The notes: a model not told the origin generated them from the letters alone. A stretch of 64,000 nt of DNA from Gemmatimonadota bacterium (GCA_018660835.1 JABJJN010000040.1:62001-126000); one strand, 5' to 3'. Numbered from the stretch's first letter, positions 1 through 8,824 are shown. Made by a program: numbers and translations.

Positions 1-1
1 C

Positions 2-796
2 GGCCAGCTCTTCAAGTGGTCCCAGCGTCGTGGCTGCCATGCACCGACGGTGGTGAGCACAAACTACATTGTGTTGTCCAGTGCTCTTGCCCTGGCCCTA
101 GGGTCGCAGGGCAATCTGCAGGTAACCGATACGGCGTTGCTCGTCGGCGCCTGTATGGGCGTGAGTTTCATCGTCTCCATGTGGACGATGACTCGTGCAT
201 TGGAGCGCGCCCCGGTCAGCATCGTACTGACCTCCTTCCGTCTGGCGATCCTGGTACCTGTCGTCGCCTCTGTCGCACTCTGGGGCGAAAGTCTCTCTCT
301 GCTACAGTCAGCGGGCATCGTCCTTGCGCTTACGGGCGTTGCCTTGACGACACAGACCTCTACACCGCATAAGTATTCAGGGATCTGGGCACTGCTGGCA
401 GCGGCTGTGGTCGTATTTCTAACACAAGGTATGAGCCAGGTTTGCCTTCGATGGGTACATTACGCCGGACTCGATGCGCAACGCCTGGTGGTCCTGATGA
501 TTTGCGCCGCCGTCGCCGGTGGCATTGGCAGTGGCATTGTGGTGTTGGGACCGCATCGGCCCCAGGCGCGGGATCTGGCGATGGGTAGTGCCATCGGTTT
601 GTATAATCTTCTCGCCCTGGCCGTACTCTTGACGGCCTTGAGTCAGCTGGAGGGCACACGATTCTTTCCCGCCCATGGCTGCCTGGTCGTCATACTGGAT
701 GGACTTTTCGCTCACTTCATTTGGCGTGAACCTCTTGGGCGCCTCGCCACCCTTGGAATCTGTATCAGTGCCGCGTCCATCCTGTTGGTCTTGTAG
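2..796 (+). CDS. DMT-superfamily (EamA-like) transporter, 5' truncated
   Basis: The reading frame is open from base 2, so the true start lies upstream of the window; an ATG-like start at base 50 is internal. The product is almost entirely hydrophobic, with about eight visible membrane segments in two homologous halves separated near residue 120 by a short polar loop (TSTPHKYSG). This is the usual drug/metabolite transporter layout. Such proteins export or import small metabolites across the inner membrane; the substrate cannot be read from sequence. The stop is followed after 69 bases by the SDR gene on the same strand, so co-transcription is possible. The family call is fairly safe and the substrate is unknown. 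Confidence 0.75.
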   Translation, partial: GQLFKWSQRRGCHAPTVVSTNYIVLSSALALALGSQGNLQVTDTALLVGACMGVSFIVSMWTMTRALERAPVSIVLTSFRLAILVPVVASVALWGESLSLLQSAGIVLALTGVALTTQTSTPHKYSGIWALLAAAVVVFLTQGMSQVCLRWVHYAGLDAQRLVVLMICAAVAGGIGSGIVVLGPHRPQARDLAMGSAIGLYNLLALAVLLTALSQLEGTRFFPAHGCLVVILDGLFAHFIWREPLGRLATLGICISAASILLVL

Positions 797-865
797 AGCA
801 ACGAGGGTGCAGCGGAACTCGTCCTCCATAACGACGTCCTCTATTCGATGCAGCGAGGGATCTGA

Positions 866-1606
866 ATGACTGGTAGGCTGGAAGGACGCACCGCGTTGGT
901 GACGGGTGGTGCGCGCGGCATTGGTGCAGCGATCTGTCACTGTTTTGCACAAGAGGGCGCACGCGTCGCTGTCGCGGATATCGATGCAGACGGAGCGGCA
1001 AACACAGCGCAAGATCTCGCCGGTGAGTCGATGAGTCTCACCATGGATGTCGCCGACGTGAATGCCTGTAGATCTGGTGTCGAACATGCTGTGAGTCACT
1101 TCGGCCATCTCGACATCCTCGTAAACAATGCAGGATTCCTCGTATTCACGACGGTCCATGACTGTGACGTTGAAACATGGGACCAGTTAATGGCTATCAA
1201 TCTGCGCGGCCCCTTCTTCTGCGCCCAGGCGGCGCTGCCGCACATGCAGGAACGCGGCAAAGGCGTCATCATCAATATGTCTTCCCTGGCGGCCAAGAAC
1301 GGTGGCCTTGCTGCCGGCCCCTCCTATGCGGCGGCTAAAGCCGGCGTGTCCAATTTGACCATTCACCTTGCCAGGGCCATGGCACCCCATGGCGTGCGCG
1401 TAAATGCCATCGCACCGGGTATCATTGATACCGACATGACGCGTGGTTTGTCACCAGAGCACGCAGCTCTGGCGCAGCAGATCCCTTTGGGCTCCAAAGG
1501 GCAACCAAATGACGTCGCCCGCTGTGCACTTTTCCTTGCCAGCGATGATGCGGCCCATATCACCGGAGAGATCGTCGATGTCAACGGCGGTCTCCACATG
1601 GACTAA
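866..1606 (+). CDS. SDR-family NAD(P)-dependent oxidoreductase (FabG-like)
   Basis: This 246-residue classical short-chain dehydrogenase/reductase has the Rossmann motif TGGARGIG (13-20), NNAG (87-90), catalytic Ser139/140, Tyr154 and Lys158 in the Y-x3-K arrangement, and the PG-x-I-x-T segment near residue 184. Asp38 after the second strand suggests NAD rather than NADP preference (inference). A GAGGGATCTGA sequence upstream of the ATG is a good ribosome binding site. The gene lies 16 bases before rmlA and 69 after the transporter, so the three probably form one transcript. The family is certain, but the substrate is not: FabG, sugar-alcohol and 2-deoxy-gluconate dehydrogenases all look like this. 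Confidence 0.9.
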   Translation: MTGRLEGRTALVTGGARGIGAAICHCFAQEGARVAVADIDADGAANTAQDLAGESMSLTMDVADVNACRSGVEHAVSHFGHLDILVNNAGFLVFTTVHDCDVETWDQLMAINLRGPFFCAQAALPHMQERGKGVIINMSSLAAKNGGLAAGPSYAAAKAGVSNLTIHLARAMAPHGVRVNAIAPGIIDTDMTRGLSPEHAALAQQIPLGSKGQPNDVARCALFLASDDAAHITGEIVDVNGGLHMD

Positions 1607-1622
1607 GAGCAGGTAGATTATT

Positions 1623-2522
1623 ATGAAGGGAATCGTGCTAGCCGGCGGTACAGGATCGCGACTTTATCCACTGACGCGGATCGTCTGTAAACAACTGTTG
1701 CCGATCTACGACAAGCCGATGATCTGCTATCCCCTTTCGACACTCATGTTGGGAGGAATGCGCGAGATTTGCATCATCTCTACGCCGCGGGATCTGCCAA
1801 TCATCGAGTCCTTCTTGGGCGATGGTAGCGACTTGGGCGTTGAGTTCACCTATGTCGTCCAGGAACATCCCGAGGGAATCGCCCAGGCCTTTCTATTGGC
1901 CGAGGAATTCCTCGCCGGTGAGCCGGCGTGCCTCATCCTTGGTGACAATATTTTTTACGGTGACTATTTCCAGGGCGGCCAGGCAGAGGGTAACGACAGT
2001 GGTTTCGCCCGCGATGTGGAGGAATTTGCGGCTGGTGGTCGCATCTTCGGCTACTACGTCAGCAATCCGCAGGAGTTCGGTGTTCTCGAAATGAATGCCA
2101 GCGGTGGTGTCATTGGCATCGAAGAAAAGCCGCAGGCGCCAAAATCGAACTACGCCGTTCCAGGCCTGTATCTGTATGGCTCAGATGTAGCAGATGTTTG
2201 CCGTGCCTTGCGCCCCTCTGGTCGGGGCGAACTCGAAATCACCGATGTGAATCGCACCTACTTGGAACGTGGTGATCTGGAGGTGACGCGCCTCGGGCGA
2301 GGCATCGCATGGCTCGACACAGGTACGCCATCTAGCCTGCAGGAAGCAAGCAACTTCATCGAAGCAATCGAGCAGCGTCAGGGCCTGAAGATCGCCTGCC
2401 TCGAAGAGATCGCTTTCGCCCAGGGATTCATCGATGCCGCCGGCTTCCAGCAATTGATCAGTCGACTGCCATCATGTGACTATCGGGAATACCTGGAACG
2501 GCTTCGGGATCAGGCCGTATAA
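1623..2522 (+). CDS. rmlA: Glucose-1-phosphate thymidylyltransferase
   Basis: This enzyme transfers dTMP from dTTP to glucose-1-phosphate, giving dTDP-glucose for rhamnose and other deoxysugars of surface glycans. The 299-residue product has the full nucleotidyltransferase signature GGTGSRLYPLT (8-18), K-Q-L-L-P-I-Y-D-K-P (23-32), and the GDNIFYGD metal/nucleotide loop near residue 110. EEKP and the late G-x-x-W-L-D-T-G-T segment are also present. Length matches the short RmlA class. rmlB, rmlC and rmlD are not nearby, so the gene is separated from the rest of its pathway. It converges on trpA with a 20-base gap and no obvious terminator. Confidence 0.95.
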   Translation: MKGIVLAGGTGSRLYPLTRIVCKQLLPIYDKPMICYPLSTLMLGGMREICIISTPRDLPIIESFLGDGSDLGVEFTYVVQEHPEGIAQAFLLAEEFLAGEPACLILGDNIFYGDYFQGGQAEGNDSGFARDVEEFAAGGRIFGYYVSNPQEFGVLEMNASGGVIGIEEKPQAPKSNYAVPGLYLYGSDVADVCRALRPSGRGELEITDVNRTYLERGDLEVTRLGRGIAWLDTGTPSSLQEASNFIEAIEQRQGLKIACLEEIAFAQGFIDAAGFQQLISRLPSCDYREYLERLRDQAV

Positions 2523-2542
2523 AGACTCAAGCAGCGGACGGG

Positions 2543-3334
2543 CTAGCGGTTCTGTGCCAGGTCCTGCAGGAGTCGCACGTAGCCCTCTTCGCCGTCTTCT
2601 TCCCACGAACGCAGCAACGCGGATCCAACGATACCGATCTGCGCTTCGCTGTCATGCAACGGGCGTAGATCCTTACCCTCCGTCAGACCGAAGCCAAGGG
2701 CCAGGGGGAGTTCTGTTGCCTGGCGGCAACGACTCAGCAGATCCGTAACACCTGTGTCCTGTATCTGGGTCTGTGTCCCCGTGACACCCTTGCGAGCGAC
2801 GGCGTAAACGAATCCGCGTGCATGATCGCCGATCTGTTGCAGGCGTTGCTGCTGATTGGTGGGCGTCATGAGCAGGATCGGCTCCAGCTCATTCTGCTCA
2901 CTCAATTCGAACAGATCATCGTACTCCTCGATCGGCAAATCAGGGAGGATGAATCCGGCACTTCCCGCTTGGCGCAAACGCTCGCAGAAGCGCTCGTGCC
3001 CCATCTGGTACACAGGATTGTAGTAACCCATCATCAGCCGTGGAAAATCGCACAGCTGCCCTGCCTCCTCGACAAAATCGAAATAGTCGTCCACACGCAG
3101 ACCACTGGCGAGAGCTTCCTGATTCGCCCTTACAAAGGTGGGACCGTCCGCCACAGGCTCGGAAAATGGCATCTGCAACTCGACGAGATCGACATCGGCA
3201 GCAGCCATGTAGGAAAGCATCTTGCGATTGGCATCCAAGGAGGGATACCCCACGATGACGTGTGTCATCAGCAAGATCTTGTGTCCCCCCTTCTCCAAAC
3301 GAGAGTGGATGTATGTCTGTAGATCGCCCCCCAA
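2543..3334 (-). CDS. trpA: Tryptophan synthase alpha chain (TTG start)
   Basis: This subunit cleaves indole-3-glycerol phosphate to indole and glyceraldehyde-3-phosphate in the alpha2-beta2 tryptophan synthase. The family core VELQMPFSEPVADGP keeps the two catalytic acids equivalent to E. coli Glu49 and Asp60. The phosphate-binding GFG and GSAL segments are at the C-terminal end. An upstream frame extension to 3400 would lie entirely inside trpB and adds no conserved residues. I therefore place the start at the TTG at 3334, one base past the trpB stop, with a perfect AGGAGG six bases upstream. This gives 263 residues, the normal length. Translation is presumably coupled to trpB. Confidence 0.93.
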   Translation of the reverse strand: MGGDLQTYIHSRLEKGGHKILLMTHVIVGYPSLDANRKMLSYMAAADVDLVELQMPFSEPVADGPTFVRANQEALASGLRVDDYFDFVEEAGQLCDFPRLMMGYYNPVYQMGHERFCERLRQAGSAGFILPDLPIEEYDDLFELSEQNELEPILLMTPTNQQQRLQQIGDHARGFVYAVARKGVTGTQTQIQDTGVTDLLSRCRQATELPLALGFGLTEGKDLRPLHDSEAQIGIVGSALLRSWEEDGEEGYVRLLQDLAQNR

Positions 3335-3335
3335 C

Positions 3336-4628
3336 CTAACCCTCCTGCCCACGTCGCTGCAGGAAAGAGCGCCACTTCTCATCGCCGAGAGCATCTGCAA
3401 TGGTGAAGATGTCCTTGTCGCCGCGACCGGACAGATTGATGAGAATACGAGAATCCGGGCTCATCTGCGGCGCCTCACGAATCGCTCCAGCCACTGCGTG
3501 GGTGCTCTCGAGAGCACCGATGATCCCCTCCGTCTCCATCAGGAGACGCAGAGCCGCAATCACTTCCTCATCGGTCGCCGCCTCAAAGCGAACCCGCCCT
3601 TCATCGCCCAGATGCGCGAGAATAGGGCTCACGCCAATGTAGTCGAGGCCGGCTGAGACCGAATGTGTGTGACGCATCTGGCCCTCCTCATCCTGGAGGA
3701 AATACGTCTTGTATCCCTGTGCGATTCCCGGTCGTGCATCGTTCCCCACAAGCCGAGCCGCATGCCGGCCTGTATCGAGCCCCTCGCCACCAGCTTCTAC
3801 GCCGACGAGTTCGACCTCATCATCGAGGAATCCGAGAAACATGCCCATCGCATTGGATCCACCACCTACACAGGCGAAGACGCGATCGGGCAAACCGACG
3901 GTCTGGGCCATCTGGCGGCGCGCCTCCTCACCAATCAGGCGCTGAAACCACGCGACGATCTGAGGAAAGGGATGGGGCCCACAGGCGGTACCCAGGGCGT
4001 AGTGCGTGTCTTGCATGGAGAATGCCCAGTCCCGCAGACATTCGTTGATCGCATCTTTCAGCGTCGCGGAGCCGTCTTCTACAGGGATAACCGTGGCGCC
4101 GAGTTGCTCCATCCAGAACACATTGGGCCGTTGTCGTTCGACATCGACGGCCCCCATGTAGATGGTGCACTCCAGACCAAAACGAGCAGCCATCGTCGCC
4201 GTCGCCACGCCATGCTGTCCCGCCCCCGTCTCGGCGATAACGCGCTTCTTCCCCATCCGCTGTACGAGCAGGCCCTGACCAATCACATTGTTGATCTTGT
4301 GGGCACCCGTGTGATTGAGATCTTCGCGTTTGAGATAGATCTGCGCGCCACCGAGTCGATCACTCAGTCGCTGCAAATGCGTGACAGGCGTCGGACGACA
4401 GGAATAGGTGTTCATCACACCGACGAATTGGGACCAGAGCGTCGGATCGCGGCGCGCCTCATCAAAGACGGCGACCAATTCCTCGAGAGTTGAGTGCAGA
4501 ATTTCGGGAACGAAGCTGCCGCCATACGGGCCATAATAGCCGATGCGGGCATCGGTGTCGTAGTCGGCGGGAAACAGAAGCCGTTCCCAGCCGGCCGGGC
4601 TGGGAACTGCGTCTGGAGTAGGACTCAT
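3336..4628 (-). CDS. trpB: Tryptophan synthase beta chain
   Basis: This PLP enzyme condenses indole with serine to make tryptophan. The 430-residue product carries the TrpB1-type signature K-R-E-D-L-N-H-T-G-A-H-K, with the PLP lysine at Lys111. It also has the GAGQHG loop with the catalytic Glu just before it, and the phosphate-cradle GGGSNAMG. The N-terminal YGPYGGSFVPE is the usual start of the true trpB1 class, which pairs with TrpA, rather than the stand-alone TrpB2 class. It follows the S1-like gene by ten bases and runs into trpA with a one-base gap. No other trp gene (E, G, D, C, F) is in the window, so pathway genes are dispersed. Confidence 0.97.
   Translation of the reverse strand: MSPTPDAVPSPAGWERLLFPADYDTDARIGYYGPYGGSFVPEILHSTLEELVAVFDEARRDPTLWSQFVGVMNTYSCRPTPVTHLQRLSDRLGGAQIYLKREDLNHTGAHKINNVIGQGLLVQRMGKKRVIAETGAGQHGVATATMAARFGLECTIYMGAVDVERQRPNVFWMEQLGATVIPVEDGSATLKDAINECLRDWAFSMQDTHYALGTACGPHPFPQIVAWFQRLIGEEARRQMAQTVGLPDRVFACVGGGSNAMGMFLGFLDDEVELVGVEAGGEGLDTGRHAARLVGNDARPGIAQGYKTYFLQDEEGQMRHTHSVSAGLDYIGVSPILAHLGDEGRVRFEAATDEEVIAALRLLMETEGIIGALESTHAVAGAIREAPQMSPDSRILINLSGRGDKDIFTIADALGDEKWRSFLQRRGQEG
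3341..3346 (-). promoter_or_regulatory. Ribosome binding site deciding the trpA TTG start
   Basis: The minus strand reads AGGAGG here, inside the last codons of trpB and six bases before a TTG at 3334. The spacing is ideal, and the next upstream in-frame starts have no such site. Confidence 0.75.
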
Positions 4629-4638
4629 GCGGTCGCTT

Positions 4639-6186
4639 TTATTCGATGAGTTGTGCGCGCTTCAGGGCTTCGAGCATGGCCGAATTGGCCCCACCCGCCT
4701 CTTCCTGTTCCTGCTGCTGACGATCGGCAAATTCCTTCAGATTCGTCTCCCCTTCCATCTGCTCTGCCCGCTTGATAGAGAGACGCAAGCGCTTGCGACG
4801 ATTGTCGATCTCGACAACAGCCACCTTCACCTCATCGCCGATGGAGACGACATCGCGAGGATGATTCACTCGTTTGTCCGCCATTTCGGAGACGTGCACG
4901 AGGCCACGCACGCCCTCGGCCAACTCGACAAACGCGCCATAGGACTCCAGAGATTCGACCTTCCCCGTCACCACGCTGCCCTGTGGGAACTGGGAGCGAA
5001 CTTCACCCCAGGGATCGGCCTCGAGAGCCTTGAGACTCAGGGAGATCCGTTCCTTGCGTCGACTTCCGAGACTCTTGACCTCCAGAACCTTGACCTTCAA
5101 CTCCTGGCCAGATTCGACGACCTCCTGCGGGTGCCCGACACGCTCATGCTTGAGTTCGGAGACATGGACGAGACCTTCCACACCGTGGCCGAGATCGACG
5201 AAGGCACCGAAGGTCTCCAGGCGCGTCACCTTACCTGTCAGAATCGCATTGGCGGTGATCTGTCCCCGCACGGTGACAGCGTGCTTTTCCTGCTCCGCTT
5301 CCATCAACGCTCGCCGTGACAGGACGATACTACGGCCGCGGTCACGAAAGCGAATGATCTTGAACTGCATCGACTTGTCACGGTACTCTTCTGGATTCTT
5401 TACAAAGGCCGTATCGATCTGCGAAATGGGACAGAAGGCCCGTGTTCCAGCCATCTCAACACCGAGGCCCCATTTATTCACAGCCATCACGCGGCCCTCG
5501 ATGGGGGTCCCGGACTTGAATGCCTTGTAGAGCAGATCCGCTTCGCGGTCTTCACCCTTGAGAAATCTCGATACCCTGACTTCCTCCTCGGCACTTACGA
5601 CGAACGCCTCCAGCGGCTCACCGATGGCGAAGACAAGTGCGCCATCCTCTCCCTTGAGTTCGCTCGTCGACAAGACACCCTCAGCCCTGCCACCAAAGTC
5701 GATGAAGCTGTTCTCTTCGCCGATCCGGACAAGAACTCCACTCACTCGCTCCCCCGCCTTGATCTGTGCGCCTGTCGGAGTCGTTTCGCCTTCGAGCAAT
5801 TGTGCCATATCCACCTGTGTAGCTGGCTCTTGCTTGGCGTCAGGCGCCGCTGCGGCAACGGTCTCAGGGATTGGCACAGGCTCAGGTGCGGGTGCGGGTG
5901 CGGCAACAGCGGCCTCAGGTGCCGAAACAGCAGGAGCTGGTACAGGCGGCTCAACGGGCGTCGCCTTCTCGGGCACCGGGGGGGGCGTGACGGGCGCACT
6001 CGCCTCAACAGCGGGCTGCTCGCCAACGCTTTCTGCTGGGCCGTCTTCTACTGGAATGGGCGCCGAAGCGGCCTTGATCTCTGGCTGCGCAGGCGACTGC
6101 ACGGGTGCATCGGCGCCGTCCACAGGCGCCGCCTGTGTCTGCGCTGACTGTTCGTCGTCCTTCGGTGTCTCCGAGTTATCCTGCAT
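4639..6186 (-). CDS. rpsA: Ribosomal protein S1-like, four S1 domains with Pro/Ala/Glu-rich N-terminus
   Basis: The product binds RNA through S1 (OB-fold) domains and probably acts in translation initiation. The first ~130 residues are low complexity (Pro, Ala, Glu, Val), typical of a disordered arm. Four S1 domains follow at roughly 145-205, 225-300, 310-385 and 395-470. The last two carry the clearest signature (G-x-V-x-x-L-E-x-x-G-A-F-V-x-L, then G-L-V-H-V-S-E). A Gln/Glu-rich tail ends the protein. E. coli S1 has six domains and no such N-terminal arm, so this is a shorter variant. I chose the ATG at 6186 (515 aa), ten bases after a GGGAG, rather than the TTG two codons upstream. Confidence 0.85.
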   Translation of the reverse strand: MQDNSETPKDDEQSAQTQAAPVDGADAPVQSPAQPEIKAASAPIPVEDGPAESVGEQPAVEASAPVTPPPVPEKATPVEPPVPAPAVSAPEAAVAAPAPAPEPVPIPETVAAAAPDAKQEPATQVDMAQLLEGETTPTGAQIKAGERVSGVLVRIGEENSFIDFGGRAEGVLSTSELKGEDGALVFAIGEPLEAFVVSAEEEVRVSRFLKGEDREADLLYKAFKSGTPIEGRVMAVNKWGLGVEMAGTRAFCPISQIDTAFVKNPEEYRDKSMQFKIIRFRDRGRSIVLSRRALMEAEQEKHAVTVRGQITANAILTGKVTRLETFGAFVDLGHGVEGLVHVSELKHERVGHPQEVVESGQELKVKVLEVKSLGSRRKERISLSLKALEADPWGEVRSQFPQGSVVTGKVESLESYGAFVELAEGVRGLVHVSEMADKRVNHPRDVVSIGDEVKVAVVEIDNRRKRLRLSIKRAEQMEGETNLKEFADRQQQEQEEAGGANSAMLEALKRAQLIE

Positions 6187-6234
6187 CTTCAACCAGCTCC
6201 CGCCGTGGCGTCGTAGAAATAATGGGTACTTCGA

Positions 6235-7203
6235 TCAGGGTACTAACAATACTTTGCCCGTCGTCTGCCTGCTCTGCAGCGCCGTGTGAGCCTGCGCCGC
6301 ATCTGCAAGGGCATAACGAGCGCCGATACGAACAGACAACTCACCGGAGGCGACCCAATTGAGGACTTCACCCGCCCGATCGAGTAGTGCCTGCCGGGTC
6401 AGGATGTAGTGCGCCATGGTGGGGCGTGTCATGAACAGCGAACCTTCACTACTCAAGATCTGCGGATTCACTGGCGGCACGGGACCACTGGATTGTCCGA
6501 AGAGAACCATCGTCCCCAGCGGCTTCAACAGCCGCAGCCCCGCATCGAAGGTCGTCAGACCAACTGAGTCATAGACAACCTCGACCCCTGCATCGTCCGT
6601 GAGGCGACGTGTCTCGGCCTCGAAATCGACCTCTGTATAGCGGATGACCTCGTCAGCTCCCGCGGCACGAGCGAGGGCTTCCTTTTCTTCTGTCGAGACG
6701 GTGCCGATCACACGGGCACCACGCTTCTTGGCCATCTGCACCAGCAGCAGGCCGACGCCACCGGCGGCGGCATGAACCAGGGCCGTATCGTCTGGCCCCG
6801 CCTTGTAAGACCCGTGTACCAGGTAGTGCGCTGTCATCCCCTGTAGCAGGACGGCTGCAGCATCGTCGCTGGAACAACCTTCAGGCAGAGGGATCAGACG
6901 CTCTGCGGGGACAGCGATCTGTTCAGCATAGGAGCCCATGGCACCGGCGAAACCGACACGATCGCCCTCGCTGACCCCCGTGACCCCCTCGCCGAGACCG
7001 ATCACAGTTCCGGCGCCTTCGACACCTGGAATACAGGGCAGATCGACGGGGTACAGACCTTCGCGGTGATAGGTGTCTATGTAATTGAGCCCTCCTGCCT
7101 GCAATTGCAGGAGCACTTCTCCCGCCGCAGGGGTCGGCTCGGGTACTTCCTCGTAGGAGAGGACTTCAGGGCCGCCATGGGCGTTGAATAGTGTCGCCTT
7201 CAT
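6235..7203 (-). CDS. Zinc-independent quinone oxidoreductase-like MDR protein
   Basis: This 322-residue medium-chain dehydrogenase/reductase resembles NADPH:quinone oxidoreductase (Qor). The N-terminal GroES-like half has G-L-N-Y-I-D-T-Y near residue 40. The Rossmann half has the nucleotide motif AAAGGVGLLL. The zinc-ligand residues of alcohol dehydrogenases are absent, as expected for this subfamily. It would reduce quinones or enals with NADPH in the cytoplasm; the actual substrate is unknown. The ATG at 7203 has GAG five bases upstream and starts the typical M-K-A sequence; a TTG four codons earlier is possible. The gene lies 48 bases upstream of the S1 gene on the same strand, so it may head that transcript. 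Confidence 0.88.
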   Translation of the reverse strand: MKATLFNAHGGPEVLSYEEVPEPTPAAGEVLLQLQAGGLNYIDTYHREGLYPVDLPCIPGVEGAGTVIGLGEGVTGVSEGDRVGFAGAMGSYAEQIAVPAERLIPLPEGCSSDDAAAVLLQGMTAHYLVHGSYKAGPDDTALVHAAAGGVGLLLVQMAKKRGARVIGTVSTEEKEALARAAGADEVIRYTEVDFEAETRRLTDDAGVEVVYDSVGLTTFDAGLRLLKPLGTMVLFGQSSGPVPPVNPQILSSEGSLFMTRPTMAHYILTRQALLDRAGEVLNWVASGELSVRIGARYALADAAQAHTALQSRQTTGKVLLVP

Positions 7204-7299
7204 CGTCTCGGTCAATTGCCTGCTGTGAGGAATTGGACAATAATCTAGAATAGAGCGTTTAATTTAACCGTGAGACCCCGAATTGAGCAAGCGGGCGGC

Positions 7300-7328
7300 T
7301 TGACGACCCGTCAGAGCCCCCCTAAGGT
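7300..7328 (+). promoter_or_regulatory. Possible sigma70-type promoter for the sulfatase-like gene
   Basis: The plus strand has TTGACG (7300-7305), a 17-base spacer and TAAGGT (7323-7328). The -35 box matches 5/6 and the -10 box about 3/6. It sits in the 193-base divergent region, upstream of the gene at 7397. The rest of that region has an AT-rich patch at 7234-7268 that could serve the opposite gene. Prediction by eye only. Confidence 0.3.
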
Positions 7329-7396
7329 AGCCCGCCTCAGTTCAATCGGCATCAGTTCAACGAACGCAACCACATCTCTACGAAGGTCAGATTTCA

Positions 7397-8824
7397 ATGC
7401 CACCCAGCAAACCCCTCAACGTCATCCTCCTCGGCATTGATAGCCTGCGCGCCGACCATCTCAGCAGCTATGGCTACAACCGTCTGACAACACCTCATCT
7501 GGACCGCCTCGCGACTCAAGGCGTTCTCTTTGAACGCAACTACTCGGCACACGTGCCAACCACGTCTGCCTACGCATCCATGTTATCCGGTAAGGACTGT
7601 TTTTCAACGACCGTCGTCGCCCTGCGTCATAAGGGTGGCCTACCCGATCATGTCGAGACGCTACCGGAGATCCTCAAGACGCAGGGGTACAACACAAGTT
7701 GTGTTGGTTTCAGCGGGAATCCGAGTTCGCGTGGATTCGATCAGTATCTCGACTACCCCTCCTGGGGGAGTTGGGCCGAGGGACGCAGTCCAAAAGCAGA
7801 AAAGCTGAACGATGTTGCCCTGCCGGAACTTGAGCGGCTGGCCTCGCAGAAGGATCCCTTCTTCCTCTTCCTGCGCCACATGGATCCCCATGCCCCGTAT
7901 CTGCCACCGGGCCCCTTCGAACGGATGTTCTATAGTGGCGATGAGTTCGATTCATCCAATCGCTCCATGGAGCCGGTCTGGGGCTTCAAGCCCTTCTGCG
8001 ACTTTTTTGCCGACTGGATGCCACCGGGCCTGACAGATGCCGACTACGTGACGGCGCAGTATGATGGCGCTGTCGCCTATATGGACGCCGCCATTCAGCG
8101 AATTCTGACACGTGTCGATGAACTTGGTTTGGCGGACAATACGCTGATCGTCGTCAATGGTGACCATGGGGAAACGCTTTATGAGCACGAATGCTGGTTT
8201 GATCATCATGGCATGTATGACAATGTCCTGCACGTGCCTCTGATTCTTCGCCTGCCAGGCAAACTACCAGCAGGCCAGAGGGTCTCCGGCTACAGTCTGC
8301 ATCAGGATCTGGTGCCCACGATCCTCGAGCTTGCTGGTCTCAAACGCAAAGTGAAAATCGATTTCGACGGTCAGTCTCTGCTGCCATTGGTCGCCGGCAA
8401 ACGGGTCAGCAACTACTCCGACTTCTATATCACAGAGTGCACATGGATGCGCAAACACGGTTGGCGAACACCTGAGTGGAAACTCATGGTCGCCCTCGAG
8501 CCAGACTTCCACTTCAAGCCGGAAGTCGAACTCTACAATCTTGTGGAAGATCCTGAAGAGAATCGGAATCTCGCCAAGCGCGAGCCCGGCATCGTCGCCA
8601 TGCTACGACAGCGGATGGATGCCCACGTGCAACGTCGAGAGCGTGAGACGGGCCGCACGAATCCCATGTTCACCAATCTCAACTGGCATGGATCCAGCCA
8701 CGAAGGCCCCTTCGGAAGTTCACAGGAGGCCTACGACACGATGCACATTGGCTCTGTAGGAGCTGCGAACAAGCTACAGGCTGGCAGCAAGAGCAAGACG
8801 AAGAAGAAGACGCGCAAACGCTAA
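7397..8824 (+). CDS. Sulfatase-fold (alkaline phosphatase superfamily) hydrolase lacking the formylglycine Cys/Ser motif
   Basis: This 475-residue protein opens with the sulfatase metal-site sequence G-I-D-S-L-R-A-D-H (13-21, Asp15). It keeps the other active-site elements: H-M-D-P-H-A-P-Y (161-168), N-G-D-H-G-E (254-259) and the H-E...D-H-H stretch (264-271). The nucleophile region reads PTTSAYASMLSG (54-65). The C/S-x-P-x-R motif needed for formylglycine maturation is absent, and Thr55/Thr56 occupy its place. Family members with Thr here are phosphodi- or monoesterases or phosphoglycerol transferases, so sulfate ester hydrolysis should not be assumed. There is no signal peptide, so the protein appears cytoplasmic. 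The last ~12 residues are strongly basic (Lys/Arg). It is a single-gene unit flanked by opposite-strand genes. Confidence 0.85.
   Translation: MPPSKPLNVILLGIDSLRADHLSSYGYNRLTTPHLDRLATQGVLFERNYSAHVPTTSAYASMLSGKDCFSTTVVALRHKGGLPDHVETLPEILKTQGYNTSCVGFSGNPSSRGFDQYLDYPSWGSWAEGRSPKAEKLNDVALPELERLASQKDPFFLFLRHMDPHAPYLPPGPFERMFYSGDEFDSSNRSMEPVWGFKPFCDFFADWMPPGLTDADYVTAQYDGAVAYMDAAIQRILTRVDELGLADNTLIVVNGDHGETLYEHECWFDHHGMYDNVLHVPLILRLPGKLPAGQRVSGYSLHQDLVPTILELAGLKRKVKIDFDGQSLLPLVAGKRVSNYSDFYITECTWMRKHGWRTPEWKLMVALEPDFHFKPEVELYNLVEDPEENRNLAKREPGIVAMLRQRMDAHVQRRERETGRTNPMFTNLNWHGSSHEGPFGSSQEAYDTMHIGSVGAANKLQAGSKSKTKKKTRKR

Noticed and set aside
419..1159. 246-codon minus-strand frame across the transporter and SDR genes
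   Set aside because: It is antisense to two convincing genes and is rich in His, Asp, Arg and Cys with no motif.
3335..3400. Upstream extension of trpA
   Set aside because: Lies in trpB; the TTG at 3334 has an ideal AGGAGG.
5558..6289. 243-codon plus-strand frame opposite the S1 N-terminal arm
   Set aside because: It is the mirror of the Pro/Ala/Glu low-complexity coding region and has only Ala/Gly/Thr/Ser runs.
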